A stretch of DNA of 41,415 nucleotides from DASTPP01 sp035762175. GTDB taxonomy: Bacteria; Myxococcota_A; Polyangia; Polyangiales; Polyangiaceae. Shown here piece by piece: positions 8,533 through 18,400 of the stretch (within the stretch, counting starts at the first letter, position 1; every line of letters starts with the position of its first letter). The stretch is taken from assembly GCA_035762175.1 (NCBI GenBank), contig DASTPP010000430.1, forward strand, positions 1 to 41,415. Direction: 5' to 3'. The notes below the pieces were generated by a model. It made no database searches. It had not been told where the DNA came from and saw only the letters and a list, made by a program, of their open reading frames with translations. Made by a program: the position numbers and the translations under genes.

Positions 8533-9419
8533 TCAGACGCCTTCGACCGGGCTGGGCGGCTCGGCCGGCTCGGGCCCCTCGTCGGGCTCGCCCGAAGGCG
8601 AGCCGCGGCGGCGGCGACCGCTGAAGAGCGAGGGCACGAGCAGGTCGGCGTCGCCCTCGCGCCAGCGAACGTACGTCATGGCCCGGCGGCTCTCTTCATA
8701 AACGTCATGAAAGAGCCAGAAGGCCTTGACGCGGTCTTCTTCTTGCCTGGCCGGCGTCGACGAGCCGTCGGTGCCCAGATCCCGCTGCCCCAGCGCGTCG
8801 AGCAGCTGAAAGCCCAGCTCGGCGGCGCGCCCGACGTCGGCCTCGGTCACGGGGGTCTGCCCCGCCAGCTTGTCGCCCGACTCGCCGAAGAGCACCGAGA
8901 GCTCGACGAGATCGTTGGCGGTGTCGATGTGCCCGGTGCCGCGGCGAATGGCCGAAACGCGCCCGCCGTCGAGCAGACCGTAGAGCGCGTGAAGCTCGGC
9001 CGCGCTCAACATCCGCTCGCGCAGGGGCGAGGCCTCGTCCAAGATCGCCCGCACCCGCCCCTCGCCGTCGGCGTGGCGAATCGCGACGATGTGCGCGTAG
9101 TGCGCCGCGCGCGCGTAGTCGCGCAGCCGGCCCGCCCGCTCGACGTCGTACTCGGGCAGCCGCCGACGAAACTCGTCGCGCCGCGCCTCGATGTTCGGCA
9201 GCGCCCCGAGCCCGATCTTCACCGCTACCGGAATCGAGACCACAATGCGCCCCAGCCCCGCCATCGACATCGCGTCGATCTCGGGCCGAACCCGCAAGAA
9301 GGCCAGCGCGTCTTCTTTCGCCGCTACCTCGGCCGCGGCCGCCGCGCCCGCAGGCCCGGCCCTGGCCCTCCCCCCCTCTTCTCTGCCTTGCCCTTCTTCT
9401 CTGTCTTGTTCGCTTCCAT
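8533..9419 (-). pseudogene. Unrecognised protein, probable frameshift at a C7 run
   Basis: The downstream frame (open from 9426 to 8533) encodes a convincing protein of about 250-290 residues (FLRVRPEIDAMSMAGLGRIV, later NDLVELSVLFGESGDKLAG) but has only a TTG at 9297 as start. Directly upstream in the neighbouring frame an ATG at 9419, with GAGGG before it, begins MEANKTEKKGKAEKRG, a typical start, and then runs into a stop at 9324. The two frames meet at a run of seven C (9370-9376); changing that run by one base fuses them into one reading frame. It is either a sequencing error in a homopolymer, a slippage site or a real lesion. The helical domain is not assigned to a family. The C-terminus is rich in Pro, Glu and Gly. 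Confidence 0.6.
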
Positions 9420-9866
9420 CGTACCCTCACTGGTCGTCAGTTGCCTGCTCGTCTGGGTGCCAACCGGCCCCCCGAAGGGCAAAGGCCCGCGCCGGCCCCT
9501 GCCCTCTGTCTTCCCTTCGGCCCGGCCCCCGCCGAGTTGCTCGCCATGATGATCTTTTTGTCGCCCCCTCCCTCTCTCTGCCCCGCTACCCCGGCACCGA
9601 CGCCACCCCGCCCGACCCCCCAGGGTCGGGCCAGAGGGCCCGGGCGGTTCTTCGCGGTCATGCCTACCCTTCGGCCCCGCCCCCCGGCGGTTGCTCGAAT
9701 TCGACCGTTTTTTTTCGCCGGGCCCTTCGAGGCGGGGTCGCCTCATTAAGGCGGGGCGCGGCCGCGGGCGATGGCCGCGCTGGCGGCGAAGGTCGCGCTC
9801 GGGGTGCCGGCGGCATGACGGTCCGCCGACCTCGCCACGGCGGGCTACCGCGGCCCTCATCAGCGC
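9420..9866. other. Low-complexity intergenic region
   Basis: About 450 bases of C/G-skewed DNA without a convincing gene. It contains two imperfect direct repeats described separately. The short frames here are Gly/Pro/Arg-rich shadows. Confidence 0.4.
9513..9720 (-). repeat. Two imperfect ~53-bp direct repeats
   Basis: Copies at about 9513-9565 and 9667-9720 share CCCTTCGGCCC, then a GTTGCTCG core and end in a T-run (T5 and T8). Read on the minus strand each is an A-run followed by a G-rich block, loosely like the bipartite elements found further right, but the TGGTGG box is not conserved, so I do not count them as members. Confidence 0.45.
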
Positions 9867-10304
9867 TCAGCCGAGTTCTTGGGCGAGCCCGATGAGCAGC
9901 CCTTCGGGCCCCCGGATGTAACAGAGCCGGTACGTGGTTTCGTACTGGACCACTTCGCCGACGAGCTGCGCTCCGCGCTTGCGGAGCCGGGCGAGCGTAT
10001 CGTCGATGTCCTCTACGGTGAACATGACGCGTAGGTAGCCGAGGGCGTTGACCGGGGCGTTCCGGTGATCGGCGACCACAGGCGGCGTGAGAAATCGAGA
10101 GAGCTCGAGCCGGCTGTGGCCATCTGGCGTGCGCATCATGGCGATCTCGACGCGCTGGTCGCGCAGCCCCGTGACGCGCCCTGCCCACTCTCCTTCGATC
10201 GTGGCTCGTCCTTCGAGCTCTAGCCCCAGCTCGGCGAAAAAAGAGATGGCGGTATCGAGCGACTCTACCACGATGCCGACGTTGTCCATTCGCTTGATCG
10301 TCAT
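9867..10304 (-). CDS. VOC (glyoxalase/bleomycin-resistance fold) protein
   Basis: Small 145-residue protein with a single vicinal-oxygen-chelate module pair: MDNVGIVVESLDTAISFF at the N-terminus, RLELSRF in the middle, and LRVMFTVEDIDDTLARLRKRG to LLIGLAQELG at the end. Members bind a divalent metal and catalyse isomerisation, ring opening or thiol transfer, or bind drugs. The usual first metal ligand His of the opening strand is Asn here (MDNVG), so metal binding may be altered. ATG 10304 is well placed. It is followed upstream by the decayed oxidoreductase locus, with no sign of an operon. Confidence 0.85.
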   Translation of the reverse strand: MTIKRMDNVGIVVESLDTAISFFAELGLELEGRATIEGEWAGRVTGLRDQRVEIAMMRTPDGHSRLELSRFLTPPVVADHRNAPVNALGYLRVMFTVEDIDDTLARLRKRGAQLVGEVVQYETTYRLCYIRGPEGLLIGLAQELG

Positions 10305-10311
10305 CGACGCC

Positions 10312-11217
10312 CTACCTTTCCAACCGGCCGGAATTCCGCCGAACGGCCTCGGAAGTTACATGACGAGAGCGATCGCGCAAATCGAGGGGCCTCGGGTCAC
10401 GCCGCGCGAGGGGGTCGCGCCGGCTCCGCGCCGCCGTGGCCGGCTCGACGCCGAGCGCTTGGCGCAGCGCCGCGAGCCGCGCCGCGCGAAGCCGCCTTCG
10501 AGGAGCGAGCGCAAGAGCGGGGTCTGGCCCTCCGCGACGTCTTCGTGGGGCGAGGACAGCAGGCCGTGGCGCGAGACGATGGTCACGCGCCCCTCGAAGC
10601 CCTGGGCGTCGAGGAAGGCGACCACGTCGAGCGCGCTGAGGCCGGCGCCGACGAGCAGCAGGCGCCCCCCGCGCGGCAGCGTCGCGAGCGCGCATTCGTC
10701 CCAGGCGTCGACGACGCCGGGGTGCCACGCGGCGCGGCGCACGCGCGGCGCGCGCCCGGTCGCCAAGACGACGGCGTCGGCGGGCAGCGCGAGGCCGCCG
10801 CGCAAGGCGACCTCGGCGTCGTTGACCTCGACGGCCTCGTTCGGGGCTCATTTTCGACGCGGGCACGTTCAGGCGAAAGAACTCGCTCTCGACCCCGTAC
10901 GCGATGCCCCGCCCGAGCCAGGGGCCGGCCTCGATCTCGGTCGCGGCGCCCCGGATGACCCGGAACGCGCAGGCGGAGGGGCCGTGGCAATGAAAGGTCG
11001 TCGACTGCCCCGGCCGCCAGCTGTGTAGCCGCAGCTCGGCGTGCTCGTTGCGAAAGACGAGCGCCCGCACGTACGTCTCGCCGTCGAACCGGACGAACGC
11101 GCGCACGTCGTCGAAGGTCAGGGGGGCCGAGAGGGCGCCCGCGAGGTCGTCGGCGCTCGCCCCGCGCAGGGCCCCGAGCCGCTCGATGACGCCGCGCAAG
11201 GTCGGGGTCAGGGGCAA
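10312..11217 (-). pseudogene. Collapsed cysteine dioxygenase / FAD-NAD(P)-binding locus
   Basis: Remains of two genes joined by deletion. From 11217 (TTG start) the first ~92 residues are the N-terminal half of a cysteine dioxygenase-type cupin (LRLHSWRPGQSTTFHCHG). In the same frame this runs straight into GPWLGRGIAYG...LNVPASKMS, the N-terminal signature of an FAD-NAD(P)-binding oxidoreductase. Near 10850 the frame breaks; the oxidoreductase then continues in the next frame (ALPADAVVLATG, GRLLLVGAGLSALDVVAFLD, 10805 to about 10500) and is frameshifted again. The second half of the cupin and roughly 100 residues of the flavoprotein are missing. The intact pair presumably oxidised cysteine, and it lies just downstream of the sulfate-activation genes. 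It is not expected to make a working enzyme. Confidence 0.75.
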
Positions 11218-11259
11218 GGCGCCCCCCGCCCCGGCGGCGCGGCCTGCCCCGGGGGCACG

Positions 11260-13161
11260 CTAGAAGAGCTCGCGCTCGCGGAGCGCGCGCAGCAGTTGCT
11301 CGACGGCGTCTTCGGGGCTGGTCGTCGAGGTGTCGATGCGGAGGTCGGGGGCCTCGGGGGCCTCGTAGGGCGCGTCGACGCCGGCGAAGTTCTTGAGCTG
11401 CCCGGCGCGCGCCTTGGCGTAGAGCCCCCGCGGGTCGCGCCGCTCGGCGACGTCCGAGGGCGCGTCGACGTGGACCTCGACGAACTCGCCCGGGCCCAGC
11501 AGGTTGCGGGCCGCGCGGCGCTCGGCGCGCGAGGGCGAGATGAAGGCGGCGATGACGACGAGGCCGGCGTCGACCATCAGCTTGGCGACCTCGGCCGCGC
11601 GGCGGACGTTCTCGGCGCGGTCTTCGGGCGTGAAGCCGAGGTCGCGGCTGAGGCCGTGGCGGACGTTGTCGCCGTCGAGCAGGTAGGTGCGCAGGCCGCG
11701 CGCGTGCAGGCGCCGCTCGAGCAGGTCGGCCAGGGTCGACTTGCCGGCGCCCGAGCGGCCGGTCAGCCACACGACGGCGCTGCCGTGGCCGTTGAGCGCG
11801 CGGCGCGCGGCCTTGTCGACCGCGGTCGCCTGCCAGCGCACGTCGCCGGCGCCGCGCAGGCCGCGCTCGATCATGCCGGCGCCGACGGTGCCGTTGGTGA
11901 GGCGGTCGATCAAGATGAAGCCGCCGGTGTCGCGGTTGCTGCGGTAGGGGTCGAAGGCGACGGGGCGGTCGAGCTGCAGCTCGGCCACGCCGATCTCGTT
12001 GAGCCCCAGCGCCTCGGCCGGCGCCTGCTCGAGGGTGTTGACGTCGACCTTGTGCTCGATCGCGAGAATCGTGGCCGTCGCGGTCTTGGTGCCGAGCTTC
12101 AGCAGGTAGCTGCGCCCGCGCCGGGCCGGGGCGTCGTGCATCCAGACGAGGGTGGCGCGCAGGCGCTCGGCCACCTCGGCCGGGGCGTCGGCAGCGCAGA
12201 GCACGTCGCCGCGCGAGACGTCGATCTCGTCGGCGAGCGTGAGGGTGACGCTCTGGTTGGCCACGGCCCGGCCGAGGTCGCCGTCGGCGGTGACGACGCG
12301 GGCCACGCGGCTCTCGCGGCCCGAGGGCAGCGCGCGGACCCGCTGCCCGGGCTCGACCGAGCCGGCCGCGACGGTGCCCGCGAAGCCACGGAAGTCGGCG
12401 TCGGGCCGGTTGACCCACTGCACCGGCATGCGGAAGGGCCGCGCCGCGAGGCGCGCCTCGTCGACCGGCACGGTCTCGAGGTGCTCCATCAGCGGCGGGC
12501 CCTCGTACCAGGGCGTGTTCTCGCTCTTGGCGACGACGTTGTCGCCCCGCACGCCCGACAGGGGGATGGCGACGACGTCGTCGAGGCCGACCCGGCGGGC
12601 GAAGGCGCGGTACTCGGCCTCGATGCGCTCGAAGGCGTCGCGCGAGTAGCCCACCAGGTCCATCTTGTTGACGGCCAGCACGGCGCGGCGGATGCCGATC
12701 AGGGCCGCCAGGTAGCTGTGGCGGCGCGTCTGCACCAGCACGCCCTTGCGCGCGTCGAGCAAGATGACGGCCAGGTCGGCGGTGGACGCGCCGGTGATCA
12801 TGTTGCGCGTGTGCTGCTCGTGGCCCGGCGTGTCGGCGACGATGAACTTGCGCCGGTCGGTGCTGAAGAAGCGGTAGGCGACGTCGATGGTGATGCCCTG
12901 CTCGCGCTCGGCCGACAGGCCGTCGAGCAGGAGGGCGTAGTCGATCTCGCCGCCGCGCGTGCCGACCCTCTTCGAGTCTGCCTCGAGCGCGGCGAGCTGA
13001 TCTTCGAAGAGCACCTTCGACTCGTAGAGCAGCCGGCCGATCAGGGTGCTCTTGCCGTCGTCGACGCTGCCGCAGGCGATGAAGCGCAGCAAGCTCTTGT
13101 GCTGGTGCGCCCGCAGGTAGGCGTCGATGTCGGTCGCGATGAGGTCGGAGACGTGGGCCAT
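11260..13161 (-). CDS. cysNC: Bifunctional sulfate adenylyltransferase GTPase subunit / APS kinase
   Basis: CysN fused to CysC, 633 residues. The CysN part is an EF-Tu-like GTPase that drives ATP sulfurylase (sulfate + ATP to adenylyl sulfate): GSVDDGKS at 31-38, DTPGHEQH at 110-117, NKMD at 165-168, then two beta-barrel domains. The C-terminal APS kinase (to PAPS) has GRSGAGKST at 468-476 and DGDNVRHGL at 497-505, followed by DRAENVRRAAEVAKLMVDAG. The fusion is the NodQ-type arrangement. ATG 13161 follows cysD by 64 bases, making a cysD-cysNC operon for assimilatory sulfate activation in the cytoplasm. Both halves look complete. Confidence 0.96.
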   Translation of the reverse strand: MAHVSDLIATDIDAYLRAHQHKSLLRFIACGSVDDGKSTLIGRLLYESKVLFEDQLAALEADSKRVGTRGGEIDYALLLDGLSAEREQGITIDVAYRFFSTDRRKFIVADTPGHEQHTRNMITGASTADLAVILLDARKGVLVQTRRHSYLAALIGIRRAVLAVNKMDLVGYSRDAFERIEAEYRAFARRVGLDDVVAIPLSGVRGDNVVAKSENTPWYEGPPLMEHLETVPVDEARLAARPFRMPVQWVNRPDADFRGFAGTVAAGSVEPGQRVRALPSGRESRVARVVTADGDLGRAVANQSVTLTLADEIDVSRGDVLCAADAPAEVAERLRATLVWMHDAPARRGRSYLLKLGTKTATATILAIEHKVDVNTLEQAPAEALGLNEIGVAELQLDRPVAFDPYRSNRDTGGFILIDRLTNGTVGAGMIERGLRGAGDVRWQATAVDKAARRALNGHGSAVVWLTGRSGAGKSTLADLLERRLHARGLRTYLLDGDNVRHGLSRDLGFTPEDRAENVRRAAEVAKLMVDAGLVVIAAFISPSRAERRAARNLLGPGEFVEVHVDAPSDVAERRDPRGLYAKARAGQLKNFAGVDAPYEAPEAPDLRIDTSTTSPEDAVEQLLRALRERELF

Positions 13162-13225
13162 GCGGGGTTGCCTTCGGGCGGGCGGGGGGCCGGGCCGGCG
13201 CGGGCCGCGGGCGCCGCCCGGGGGC

Positions 13226-14128
13226 TCAGAAGTAGCCCTCTTGCTTCTTTCGCTCCATCGACGAGGCGCCGTCGTGGTCGATCATTCGGCCCTGCCGCTC
13301 GGACGTGGTGGCCAGCAGCATCTCTTGAATGATCTCGGGCAGCGTGGTCGCCGACGACTCGACGGCGCCCGTCAGGGGGTAGCAGCCCAGGGTGCGGAAG
13401 CGCACGCGCTTCGTCGCCGGGGCCTCGCCCGGGCGCAGGGGGAAGCGCCCGTCGTCGACCATGACGAGCACGCCGTCGCGCTCGACCACCGGCCGCTCGG
13501 CGGCGTAGTAGAGCGGCACGACGGGGATGTTCTCGAGGTAGATGTACTGCCAGACGTCGAGCTCCGTCCAGTTCGACAGGGGGAAGACGCGGATCGACTC
13601 GCCCTTGCCCCGGCGCGCGTTGTACAGGCGCCAGAGCTCGGGCCGCTGGCCCTTCGGGTCCCAGTGGTGGGCGGCGGTGCGGAACGAGAAGATGCGCTCC
13701 TTGGCACGCGACTTCTCTTCGTCGCGGCGGGCGCCGCCGAAGGCCGCGTCGAAGCCGTGCTCGTCGAGCGCCTGCTTGAGGCCCTGCGTCTTCCACATGT
13801 CGGTGTGGACGAGCGAGCCGTGGTCGAAGGGGTTGATGCCGAGCCTCAGCGCCTCGGGGTTCCGGTGCACGATCAGCCGCATGCCCGACTCGCGCGCCAT
13901 GCGCTCGCGGAGCGCGTACATGTCGCGGAACTTCCACGTGGTGTCGACGTGCAGCAGCGGGAAGGGCGGCGCGGCCGGGTAGAAGGCCTTGCGGGCCAAG
14001 TGCAGCATGCACGCGCTGTCTTTGCCGATCGAGTACAGCATGACCGGGCGCTCGGCCTCGGCCACGACCTCGCGCATGATGTGAATGCTCTCGGCCTCGA
14101 GGCGCTGCAGGTGCGTCAACGTCGTCAT
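13226..14128 (-). CDS. cysD: Sulfate adenylyltransferase subunit 2
   Basis: Catalytic PP-loop subunit of ATP sulfurylase, 300 residues, the family's usual length. The PP-loop SIGKDSACMLHLARKAF is near 33-49, followed by HVDTTWKFRDMY, GGARRDEEKSRAKERIFSFR and PLSNWTELDVWQYI, all CysD hallmarks. It pairs with the CysN GTPase encoded 64 bases downstream to make adenylyl sulfate from ATP and sulfate. It is the first gene of the operon; upstream lies 425 bases without a recognisable gene, and no clear promoter was seen. Confidence 0.97.
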   Translation of the reverse strand: MTTLTHLQRLEAESIHIMREVVAEAERPVMLYSIGKDSACMLHLARKAFYPAAPPFPLLHVDTTWKFRDMYALRERMARESGMRLIVHRNPEALRLGINPFDHGSLVHTDMWKTQGLKQALDEHGFDAAFGGARRDEEKSRAKERIFSFRTAAHHWDPKGQRPELWRLYNARRGKGESIRVFPLSNWTELDVWQYIYLENIPVVPLYYAAERPVVERDGVLVMVDDGRFPLRPGEAPATKRVRFRTLGCYPLTGAVESSATTLPEIIQEMLLATTSERQGRMIDHDGASSMERKKQEGYF

Positions 14129-14553
14129 GGCGGGGGCGCCGGGGCGCGGCCACGGAAGCTAGCACCGCGCCGCCCGCCCGCGAAGCCGCGTCGACTGCGG
14201 GCCCGGCCCCGGGGCGGGCCCGGCGCTGACCCGGGCGGTGTGACCGTCGGGCCCCGTCGGCGTCGTGGCGGCCTGTGCCCTGCGCTCGGAGCGCGCGGGC
14301 GTCGGGGGCCTCTCACGACCACCTCGGGCGCCCTGCCGCTCGGCATCGACGGGGCCGGGGCGGAGGCGAGCCCGCGCAGCTCGGGGTTGGCGAGAACGCC
14401 CCGGGGGCCGACCCCGTGCGCGGAAACGCGCACCGCGGCGGCGGCGTCCAACCGGGGCTCGGCCGGGCGCCGGCGCGCGTCGGGCCCGCCCGCTCGGGTC
14501 GGCGCGGAGGCCGGGCTGGCGCCCTTTCCGCTGTCGCTGGAAGTCGACGCCCA
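14129..14553. other. Intergenic region, no gene seen
   Basis: Very GC-rich stretch between cysD and the transposase remnants. Several overlapping frames are open but their Arg/Ala/Pro/Gly composition is that of shadows. Nothing else recognised. Confidence 0.4.
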
Positions 14554-14700
14554 ATGCCCCTGCTGCTCGGCCAGCGCGCCACCGACGGCGCCCCCGGCGG
14601 GGCGGCCGCGCTCGTCGAGCTGCTGTCGGTGCTCGAGCTCGAAGGCGCCACCGTCACGGCCGACGCGGGCCACGGCACGCGAGCCGTGGCCCGCGCCGTC
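14554..14700 (+). pseudogene. ISAs1-family transposase fragment
   Basis: About 49 residues (LLGQRATDG then ALVELLSVLELEGATVTADA) match the central part of ISAs1/H-repeat transposases around the DDE aspartate, where the usual text is roughly LLALLDLEGAIVTIDAMG. Upstream and downstream parts are gone and the frame degenerates after RAVARAV. A dead remnant. Confidence 0.65.
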
Positions 14701-14853
14701 CGCTGCTGTCGCTGGGGACGCCGTAAAATTACCTTCCGTAGGTGCGCTCGCCCTGGGCTTCGGCCAGGCAGGGTTTCGTCCAAACTATGCAATCCTGCGG
14801 TTCGCGGTCGACACGCCCCCCTTTCCCCGACGCGGCTCGGGCTGGGCTTTCGC

Positions 14854-15138
14854 TCAATTCGGCGTCGGTCGCGGGGCCAGCCGCAGCGTCCAGCACCGGC
14901 CCGGGCGCACCAGCCGCCCCGGCACTGCCAGTAGGGCCCGGCGCAACCGCGGCGCGCGCCAGCGCTGCAACGCCGGCGCGTCCCGCAGCACGTAGCGGCG
15001 CAGCAGGTTGTGCACCAGCAGCTTGAGCAGCAAGGTCGCGTGATTGGCGTCGAAGCCGCGCGAGGGCACCTGGCCGATTCCCCAGGCCCCCGTCCACGCG
15101 CCGATCGAGGGCTCGATGCCGACGCGCGCGTCGTAGCG
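14854..15138 (-). pseudogene. IS1380-family transposase C-terminal fragment
   Basis: About 94 residues (RVGIEPSIGAWTGAWGIGQ, then NHATLLLKLLVHNLLRRYV and a final PGRLVRPGRCWTLRLAPR) match the end of IS1380-type DDE transposases, including the E of the catalytic triad region (GIEPSIG). The N-terminal three quarters are absent. It faces the ISAs1 fragment, so the 600 bases are a small transposon graveyard with no intact ends seen. Confidence 0.7.
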
Positions 15139-15441
15139 CCGCGCCACGCCGTGTACCGATTCGTGGCGCCGATCGGGATTTCCGCGAGCAGCTCGCGCCA
15201 GCGGCCGAGTTCGCGGCCCATGTCGTCGCTGCTGCGCGACCGCCAGAGCCCCGCCCCCCCTCACCCCCGAACGCACGGCCCCGCTACGGCGAGGTCGTGC
15301 GGCACGGGAGCTGACCTCTGGTACGGCGCGGGGTAGTTCGGTGCCCCCCCGAGCGCTACGCCTCGCCGAACGGTTTGCGCGCCGACGGCGTACGGCCCTC
15401 GACGCGCCAGCCGGGGCCCCGCGGCCGGCCCGCCGCCTGGG

Positions 15442-18400
15442 TCAGAGCGCCTTCTGCTTGGCGCCCGGCTCGAGCTCGCCCTTGGTGACGGCCACCTGGA
15501 AGGCCTTGCCGTCCCAGGTGAGGGCCACGAGCTCGAAGGGCACCTTGCGGTCGAGCAGCTCGCTGCGGAAGCGGGCGGCGTGCGGCGCGCGCGCCCACGA
15601 CTCGGTCGAGCCGAGCAGGGCGTAGAGCCCGACCTCCCCGGCGTCGGTCGCCTCGCCGACGAGCTGCTCTTTCTTCTCGTCGGCCGCGCCGAGCACGAGG
15701 CGCGCGTCGAGATCGCGCCAGACGAGCAGCGCGAGCGTGCCCGGGCCGCTGAAGAGCGAGAGCTCTTTCAGCTTGCGCGAGACGGCCTCGGGCGTGACCC
15801 CGGCGGCCGGGTCGGGCTGGGCGAGCAGGGCGCCGAGCCGCGCCGCCGAGAGCAGCCGGGCGAAGGCGCGGGGGTCGTTCGGCCCCGGCGTGCCCTCGCC
15901 GCCGGCGACCTCGCGGTCGATGCGCAGCGCCTCGTCGACGCGGCCCGCGCCGGCCGCGGCGTTCGCGAGGCGGAGCCAGGCGAGCGGGTTCTTCGCGTCG
16001 AGGTCGGTGAGCGTCTTGTACTGGCGGTAGGCCGCCGGGTACCACCCCTGCCGGAAGAAGATGTCGCCCAGCACCCGGCGCGACGGCGGGCTCGTCCCGT
16101 CGAACTCGACGATCTCGGAGTAGGTGCGCAGCGCCTCGTCGCGCTCGCCCGCCTCGGCCAGCACGTCGCCGAGCTGCTGGGCCAGGGTCGGCGTCAGAAA
16201 GCCCCGGTCGCGCAGGCGGCGGCCGTGCGCCATCGCCTCCTGGCGCTTGTCGGGCGCGCGCGCGAGCAGCCGCACCAGCCGCACCTCGCCCTGCGGGTCG
16301 CCGGGCGCCGCCAGCATCGCCGCCTTCAGGCGCGCGAGCTGCTTCTCGGGCTTGGCCTCGTCGGCGAGCTCGCGGTCGAGCCGCACCCAGTCGACCCCGC
16401 CGTAGAGCACGCGCGAGACGGCCGCCGCGACGCGCACGTCGACCGTGCGGCGCAGGAGGTTCTTGGCGAGGAAGCGCTGTCCCTCGGGGAAGGTGCCGAA
16501 GTGCGCGAGCACGGTCTCGGCCGCCTGCTCGGTGTCGACGCGGCGCTGCACGACGTCGAGCAGCGCGGCCTCGTCGCGCCAGTCGGGCAGCTCGCACGCG
16601 GCGTAGGCCTGGTCGTAGAGCAGGGCGAGCTCGGCGGCGTTCGACGCCTTGCGCGCCCGCTTCTGCCAGATCACCAGCCGCTCGGACAGGGGGCGCGCGG
16701 CGACGTCGCTGCAGCGCGAGAGCGAGCGCGAGAACGCGACGCGCGCGACGGTCGTCGGGGCCGCCCCCGCCGGCGGCTTCGGCGCCGGCGCCTTGTCTTT
16801 GCCGTCGGCCCGCCTCTCCGCCTCGCGGGCCGGGGGCGGGGGCGGCGGCGCGTGCGGCTTGGCCGCCCCGCCGCCCGACTTCGGCGCCGCGAAGCGCACG
16901 ACCGGCCGCGCCGCGGGCGACGCCTCGGACGCCCCGCGCCCGGTCGACGCCGTGTCGTAGGGCGAATCGCGGTCGATCGCCCTGCCCCCGCCCGAGGTCG
17001 TCCCCAGGACCCCGCCGACCGGGGCGCCGACCGTGGCCGTGGCCGCCGGGATGGCCGGCACGGCCGCGACATACGGCTCGGTCTTCGCGTTCTCGGGGGC
17101 GGCCCTCTCGCCCTCGTCGCTCTTCTGCAGCTCGAACCTGCCGTGGGGCGCGGGCGGCTCGGGGGCCGCGGCGGCCGCGGGGGCGTTCCCGACCTCGGTC
17201 GCGGCCTCCGACGACTCGGTGCCGCGGGCCGCCGGCGGCGCCATCGACTTGTTCGCGTCGCAGCCCAGCGCCGGCGCGGCCGGGGCGAAGGCGAGCGCGA
17301 GGCGCTCTTCGTCGGCGGGCGAGGCGATCGAGGTCAGCCGCACGCCGCGCACCCGCGAGCGCTTCCGCGGGATACCCTGGCGCGCGTACGCCGCCTCGCT
17401 CTCGAGCGCGATCGAGCTCGTGTAGGGCGTGACGAGGCCGTACTCGACGCCGAGCTGCAGAATCTGCGCCCGGTTGTCGTCTTGCGCGTCGCCCGAGCCC
17501 ATCAGGCGGTGCACGTACTCGGCCGCCCAGAGGCGCGGCACGAGCGAGGCGGTCACCGAGGTGGTATCGACCTTCAGCTCGTGCTTCTCGCTGAAGTCTT
17601 TGCCGCCGACGCGGCCGCGCACGGTGATCTGGTCGGGCAGCGGGTGGTGCGTGCGCGCGAGCAGCACGAGCTCTTCGCCCCGCGAGAGCTTGCCCGTCGC
17701 CGAGTAGAGCGGCTGGTCGAGGCCGGCGCCGAGGTCGACGGCGACGTCGGTGATGACCGCGGTCTTGACGGCGCTCGCGAGGCGCAGCGCCTGCGAGGTC
17801 GCCTGCCAGGGCTCGTCGACGCGCAGGTACTGCCCGCCGCCGGCGCGCGCGAGCTCGGCGAGCAGCTCGTGGCGCGCCCCGCCGCCGGTGCCGACGGCGA
17901 AGAAGCGGGCGCGCGAGCCGGTCAGCGAGCGGCGCAGGCGCTCGAGCAGCGCCTCGGGGCCGGTCTCGCCCGAGGTCGGGGCGCCGTCGCCCACGTAGAC
18001 GAGGGCCGCCTGCTCTTTGCCGTGCAGGCGCGCGAGCGAGGGCTCGAACATCGCCCCGAGGTCGGTGGCGCCGCCCACCGCGTGGTCGCTCAGCTTCTCG
18101 AGCGCCCGGCCGATCTCGGCCTCGGACGCCGGCGCGAGCCCCTCGGCCGGGTAGACGACCACGGGCGCGACGTCGAGCGCGACGAGCGCGAAGTGGTCGC
18201 CGTCGCTGAGCGCCCGGAGGGCCCCCTCGGCCGCCGCCACGCGCAGCTGCCGCGCGCCCTCGTCGCCCCCGGCCGAGGTGTCGACGACCAGCACGACGTC
18301 GGCGCTCGCCGGCGCCCGCTTCGAGAAGTCTTCGCCGGGCGCGTAGCGCAGCATCACGTAGTCGGCCTGGTCGACCCCGGCCTGGAAGCGCCAGGCCGAG

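Noticed and set aside
9667..9720. Further bipartite element copies in the 9.5-9.7 kb repeats
   Set aside because: They have an A-run and one has GCATGA, but the TGGTGG box is CCGGGG and the A-run is 20 nt away.
11041..13332. 763-residue plus-strand frame over cysNC
   Set aside because: Shadow of the clearly identified cysNC gene.
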